Origin: Clostridiales bacterium | Lineage (GTDB): Bacteria > Bacillota > Clostridia > Lachnospirales > Lachnospiraceae | Length of the DNA: 64,000 bases | Reading direction: 5' to 3' | Assembly: GCA_019420275.1 (NCBI GenBank) | Contig: JAHZHN010000003.1 | Location: 197,467-261,466 of the forward strand | Part shown: piece by piece, positions 60,919 through 64,000 of the stretch | How positions within the stretch are numbered: position 1 is the first letter of the stretch | How the letters are laid out: every line of letters starts with the position of its first letter | The notes under the pieces: model-generated | The model's input: the letters and a program-made list of their open reading frames with translations, nothing else | Databases searched by the model: none | What the model was told of the DNA's origin: nothing | Position numbers and translations under genes: made by a program

Positions 60919-63015
60919 ATGCCAAAAAATTTAGTCATTGTTGAATCGCCGGCGAAAGCAAAAACAATTAAAAAATTCCTTGGTAAAAATTATGAAGTAA
61001 TGGCATCCAACGGACATGTACGTGACCTTCCGAAAAGTACGCTGGGTGTAGATATTGAAAATGACTTTGAACCAAAGTATATTACAATCCGAGGAAAAGG
61101 GGAGGTTTTAGCTGCTTTGAGAAAGGCGGTAAAAAAGGCAGATAAAGTTTATCTGGCAACTGACCCGGACCGGGAAGGAGAAGCAATCTCATGGCATCTC
61201 TACCACGCATTAAAACTTGAAAATAAAAAATGCAGCCGGATTACCTTTAATGAGATTACGAAATCTGCGGTAAAAGATTCGATTAAACATGCAAGGGAGA
61301 TCGATATGGATCTCGTAGACGCTCAGCAGGCAAGAAGGGTCTTAGACAGGATCGTAGGTTATCAGATCAGTCCAATCCTCTGGGCTAAGATCAAAAGAGG
61401 ATTAAGTGCGGGACGCGTTCAGTCCGTGGCTCTTCGCCTGATCTGTGACAGAGAAGAGGAAATTAATCTGTTTATACCACAGGAATATTGGACGCTGACA
61501 GCTCTTTTGGATGTAAAAGGAAGCAAAAAGCCTCTGGAAGCTAAGTTTGTGGGAACCCAGGACAGCAAGATGGAAATCCACAGCAAAGAGGAAATGGATC
61601 GGCTGCTTGAACAGCTCAAAGGAAAAGAATTCCAGGTAGATGCAGTGAAGGTCAGTGAGCGGTTAAAGAAAAATCCTCTTCCATTTACTACAAGTACTTT
61701 GCAGCAGGATGCTTCCAGTAAGCTGAATTTTGCAACGCAAAAGACCATGAGAATTGCTCAGCAGCTTTATGAAGGAGTGGACATCAAAGGAAAAGGAACG
61801 GTAGGTTTGATCACATACCTTCGAACTGATTCCACGCGTATTTCAGAAGAGGCAGACGCAAACGCTAAAACCTACATTAAAGATCATTACGGAGATGAAT
61901 ATGTAGGCAAAGCCACGAAAGCAAAAAAGGATGATAAGAAAGTACAGGATGCCCATGAGGCAATCCGTCCGACTGATATGAGTCTTTCACCGGCGTCTAT
62001 TAAGGAACAGCTGTCAAGAGATCAGTTTAGGCTCTATCAGCTGATCTGGAACCGATTCGTAGCCAGCAGAATGGCACCGGCAAGATATGAAAATACATCA
62101 GTAAAAATCAGTGCCGGAGAATATCGTTTTACGGCTTCTGCATCTAAAATTGCATTTGACGGATTTTTGTCTGTTTATAACATTAATAATGAAAAATCAG
62201 AAGGCAATGGAATGATTAAATCCATTGACGAGGAGACGGAGCTTTGGCTGAATGATTTTGAAAGCAAACAGCATTTTACTCAGCCTCCGGCTCATTATAC
62301 AGAAGCGTCTTTAGTCCGAACCTTGGAAGAACTGGGAATCGGAAGGCCAAGTACTTACGCACCGACGATCTCTACAATCGTTGCAAGGCGTTATGTTGTA
62401 AAAGAGAAGAAAAATTTATATGTAACGGAACTTGGAGAAGCCGTAAATAATATGATGAAAAAAGCCTTTCCGTCAATTGTGGATGTTAATTTTACGGCTA
62501 TGATGGAAGGCCTTCTGGATATGGTAGAAGAAGGAAAAGTCCACTGGAAATCTGTCATAGAGAATTTTTATCCTGATTTTGAAATTGCAGTGAAAAATGC
62601 AGAAAAGGAACTGGAAAAAGTCAAAATTGAAGATGAGGTAACCGATGTAATCTGTGATCAGTGTGGACGTCACATGGTCGTAAAATATGGACCATATGGA
62701 AAATTTCTGGCATGTCCGGGATTCCCTGAGTGCAGAAATACAAAGCCGCACTTTGAGAAGGTAGGAGTTCCATGTCCGCTTTGCGGCGGAGAAGTGGTTC
62801 TTAAGAAAACAAAGAAGGGCCGCAAATATTATGGATGTGAAAACAATCCAGAATGTGAATTTATTTCATGGCAGAAGCCTTCGACCGTAAAATGTGAAAA
62901 ATGCGGAAGTTATATGATTGAAAAAGGCAAGAAGCTGGTATGTTCCAATAAAGAATGCGGCTATGTTTGTAAGATGCCGGAGGAAACTGAACAGAAAGAA
63001 GCTTCTGCCAATTAA
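60919..63015 (+). CDS. topA: DNA topoisomerase I
   Basis: 698 residues. TOPRIM start PKNLVIVESPAKAKTIKKFL with ATDPDREGEAISWHL, active-site Tyr in LITYLRTDSTRIS, and GIGRPSTYAPTISTI. The C-terminus has three zinc ribbons: CDQCGRHMV..C-x5-C, CPLCGGEVV and CEKCGSYMI. It relaxes negative supercoils. AAGGGG at 60904-60909 is 9 nt before the ATG at 60919, so a TTG at 60913 is rejected. Normal length. Confidence 0.96.
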   Translation: MPKNLVIVESPAKAKTIKKFLGKNYEVMASNGHVRDLPKSTLGVDIENDFEPKYITIRGKGEVLAALRKAVKKADKVYLATDPDREGEAISWHLYHALKLENKKCSRITFNEITKSAVKDSIKHAREIDMDLVDAQQARRVLDRIVGYQISPILWAKIKRGLSAGRVQSVALRLICDREEEINLFIPQEYWTLTALLDVKGSKKPLEAKFVGTQDSKMEIHSKEEMDRLLEQLKGKEFQVDAVKVSERLKKNPLPFTTSTLQQDASSKLNFATQKTMRIAQQLYEGVDIKGKGTVGLITYLRTDSTRISEEADANAKTYIKDHYGDEYVGKATKAKKDDKKVQDAHEAIRPTDMSLSPASIKEQLSRDQFRLYQLIWNRFVASRMAPARYENTSVKISAGEYRFTASASKIAFDGFLSVYNINNEKSEGNGMIKSIDEETELWLNDFESKQHFTQPPAHYTEASLVRTLEELGIGRPSTYAPTISTIVARRYVVKEKKNLYVTELGEAVNNMMKKAFPSIVDVNFTAMMEGLLDMVEEGKVHWKSVIENFYPDFEIAVKNAEKELEKVKIEDEVTDVICDQCGRHMVVKYGPYGKFLACPGFPECRNTKPHFEKVGVPCPLCGGEVVLKKTKKGRKYYGCENNPECEFISWQKPSTVKCEKCGSYMIEKGKKLVCSNKECGYVCKMPEETEQKEASAN

Positions 63016-63030
63016 GGAGAAAGGGCATAG

Positions 63031-63798
63031 ATGAGTAGTATACAGTTATTAGATAAAACAAGGAAAATCAATAAACTGCTTCACAACAACAATTCGCAGA
63101 AAGTTGTATTTAACGATATCTGCAAAGTTTTAACAGAAGTTATGGATTCTAATGTTCTGGTAGTCAGCAAGAAGGGGAAGATTCTGGGAAAGAATGAAGC
63201 CGAGGATATCGAGGTGCTTCATCAGCTGATTTCCGGAAATGTAAAAGATTATGTGGATCATTCGCTGAACGAAAGACTGCTGACTATTCTTTCTACGAAT
63301 GAAAATGTCAGTCTTTCTACCCTGGGATTTGATACGGATATTGATGATTATTATGCAATTATCGCTCCAATTGATATTGCAGGCGAGCGATTCGGTACCT
63401 TGTTTATGTACCGTCAAAATCAGGAATATTCGATTGATGATATCATTTTAGCAGAATATGGAACTACTGTGGTAGGGCTTGAGATGCTCCGTTCTGTCAG
63501 TGAAGAAATGGAGATGGAACGAAGGAAAAAACATATCGTAAGTTCCGCCATCAGCACGTTATCTTTTACAGAACATAAGGCCGTATATCATATACTGGAT
63601 GAACTGGAAGGAAATGAAGGAGTACTGGTTGCCAGCAAAATTGCAGACCGCTTTGGCATTACACGTTCAGTTGTTGTCAATGCGCTTCGCAAACTGGAAA
63701 GTGCAGGAGTGATCGAAACGAGGTCTTCCGGAATGAAAGGAACTTATATCAAAGTAACCAATGATTTAATTTTTGATGAAATCACAAAACAGCCGTAA
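63031..63798 (+). CDS. codY: Global nutrient regulator CodY
   Basis: 255 residues. N-terminal GAF domain (QLLDKTRKINKLLHN start, FNDICKVLTEVMDSNVLVVS) that senses branched-chain amino acids. A C-terminal winged helix follows, with VASKIADRFGITRSVVVNAL and RKLESAGVIETRSSGMKGTY. It represses many biosynthetic genes when GTP and BCAA are high. It may act on his, pro or other operons in this window, but no CodY box was verified. AAGGAGAAAG precedes the ATG. The topA-codY-rpsB order is standard. Confidence 0.96.
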   Translation: MSSIQLLDKTRKINKLLHNNNSQKVVFNDICKVLTEVMDSNVLVVSKKGKILGKNEAEDIEVLHQLISGNVKDYVDHSLNERLLTILSTNENVSLSTLGFDTDIDDYYAIIAPIDIAGERFGTLFMYRQNQEYSIDDIILAEYGTTVVGLEMLRSVSEEMEMERRKKHIVSSAISTLSFTEHKAVYHILDELEGNEGVLVASKIADRFGITRSVVVNALRKLESAGVIETRSSGMKGTYIKVTNDLIFDEITKQP

Positions 63799-63808
63799 GA
63801 GAAATACC

Positions 63809-63837
63809 TTGCAATTTAAAGCAAGGTCTGATATACT
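63809..63837 (+). promoter_or_regulatory. Promoter of rpsB
   Basis: TTGCAA (63809-63814) and TATACT (63832-63837) with a 17-bp spacer. A short hairpin (ACCTTGC/GCAAGGT, 63806-63827) overlaps it and has no T run, so a codY terminator is not clear. Confidence 0.75.
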
Positions 63838-63842
63838 GTCAT

Positions 63843-63939
63843 AGGTAAAAATAAACACGCCATTGGAATTTCGGTAAGTGCCGCAAGGTTTGCCGGGACG
63901 TTGAAAATGGCGGAAGCAAAAACTAAAGGAGATTTTATA
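63843..63939 (+). ncRNA. rpsB leader, possible ribosomal-protein autoregulatory structure
   Basis: The ~97-nt leader can close a long helix, CGCCATT (63858-63864) with AATGGCG (63906-63912), enclosing GGTAA/TTGCC and TGCCG-type pairings. It ends shortly before the GGAG site. Ribosomal S2 leaders that bind their own product are known in bacteria, so autoregulation is a reasonable inference. Confidence 0.5.
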
Positions 63940-64000
63940 ATGAGCGTAATTTCAATGAAACAGTTACTTGAAGCAGGTGTTCATTTTGGACATCAGACCA
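63940..64000 (+). CDS. rpsB: 30S ribosomal protein uS2, truncated by window edge
   Basis: The first 20 residues, MSVISMKQLLEAGVHFGHQT, are an exact uS2 N-terminus. AAAGGAG lies 7 nt upstream. The 3' part is outside the window; elongation factor Ts normally follows. Confidence 0.95.
   Translation, partial: MSVISMKQLLEAGVHFGHQT

Noticed and set aside
1..64000. tRNA/rRNA genes, insertion sequences, prophage, CRISPR arrays, replication origin
   Set aside because: None seen on either strand. Faint tRNA-like or DnaA-box-like matches were not pursued because no complete structure was present.

Overview
The window reads as chromosome of a low-to-moderate-GC, spore-forming Firmicute, most probably a Lachnospiraceae-type clostridium. 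Supporting signs are Spo0A, YqfC/YqfD, a SpoVB-like flippase, a YlmC/YmxH protein, a complete Rnf complex in the clostridial order C-D-G-E-A-B, a hisZ/short-hisG pair, CodY, and a selD-yedF-DUF3343 selenium cassette. I see no insertion sequence, phage gene, CRISPR array, tRNA or rRNA.

Layout. (1) 1-12,590: the 3' part of an exopolysaccharide/capsule locus. It holds two pyruvyl-transferase-family genes, two Fe-S/F420H2-dehydrogenase-beta-like genes, two GT2 glycosyltransferases, a Wzx-type flippase and a Wzy-type polymerase. The conserved block PHP phosphatase, chain-length protein, BY-kinase and LCP ligase follows, closed by a terminator. The first 9.2 kb is strikingly AT-rich compared with the rest, which suggests an exchangeable cassette. 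(2) 12.7-17.2 kb: a secreted CHAP protein, an esterase-like hydrolase, and a MerR regulator with a textbook 19-bp-spacer promoter/operator, followed by a membrane protein with an internally duplicated domain. (3) 17.2-20.2 kb: a LysR regulator divergent from selD-yedF-DUF3343. (4) 20.2-22.1 kb: two tandem spo0A-type genes, the second with an altered receiver. (5) 22.1-25.5 kb, minus strand: a CNNM/HlyC transporter and rqcH, preceded by a long leader ending in a strong terminator hairpin (a riboswitch candidate). (6) 25.5-32.3 kb: methionine aminopeptidase, a response regulator/ABC transporter/histidine kinase module, two uncharacterised proteins and an AraC regulator.

(7) 32.4-37.5 kb: a partial histidine operon, hisZ-G-D-B plus a HisF-like/HisI/HisE fusion, driven by a strong promoter whose spacer is a perfect palindrome. 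(8) 37.5-45.6 kb: a 40-residue membrane peptide, alaS, rpsU, then yqfC-yqfD-phoH-ybeY-spoVB-like. (9) 45.6-52.2 kb: an XRE regulator with a membrane partner, a BofC-like protein, two flavoproteins, and proB-DUF896-proA. (10) 52.2-57.4 kb: rnfCDGEAB, which couples ferredoxin and NAD to ion pumping. (11) 57.5-64 kb: ylmC-like, nrdR, comM-like, dprA, topA, codY and the start of rpsB.

The observations I rate highest are the tandem Spo0A paralogue, the unassigned structured leader upstream of the CNNM gene, and the HisIE fusion carrying a HisF-like domain that seems to have lost catalytic residues. Family names come from motifs recognised by eye; no database search was run.
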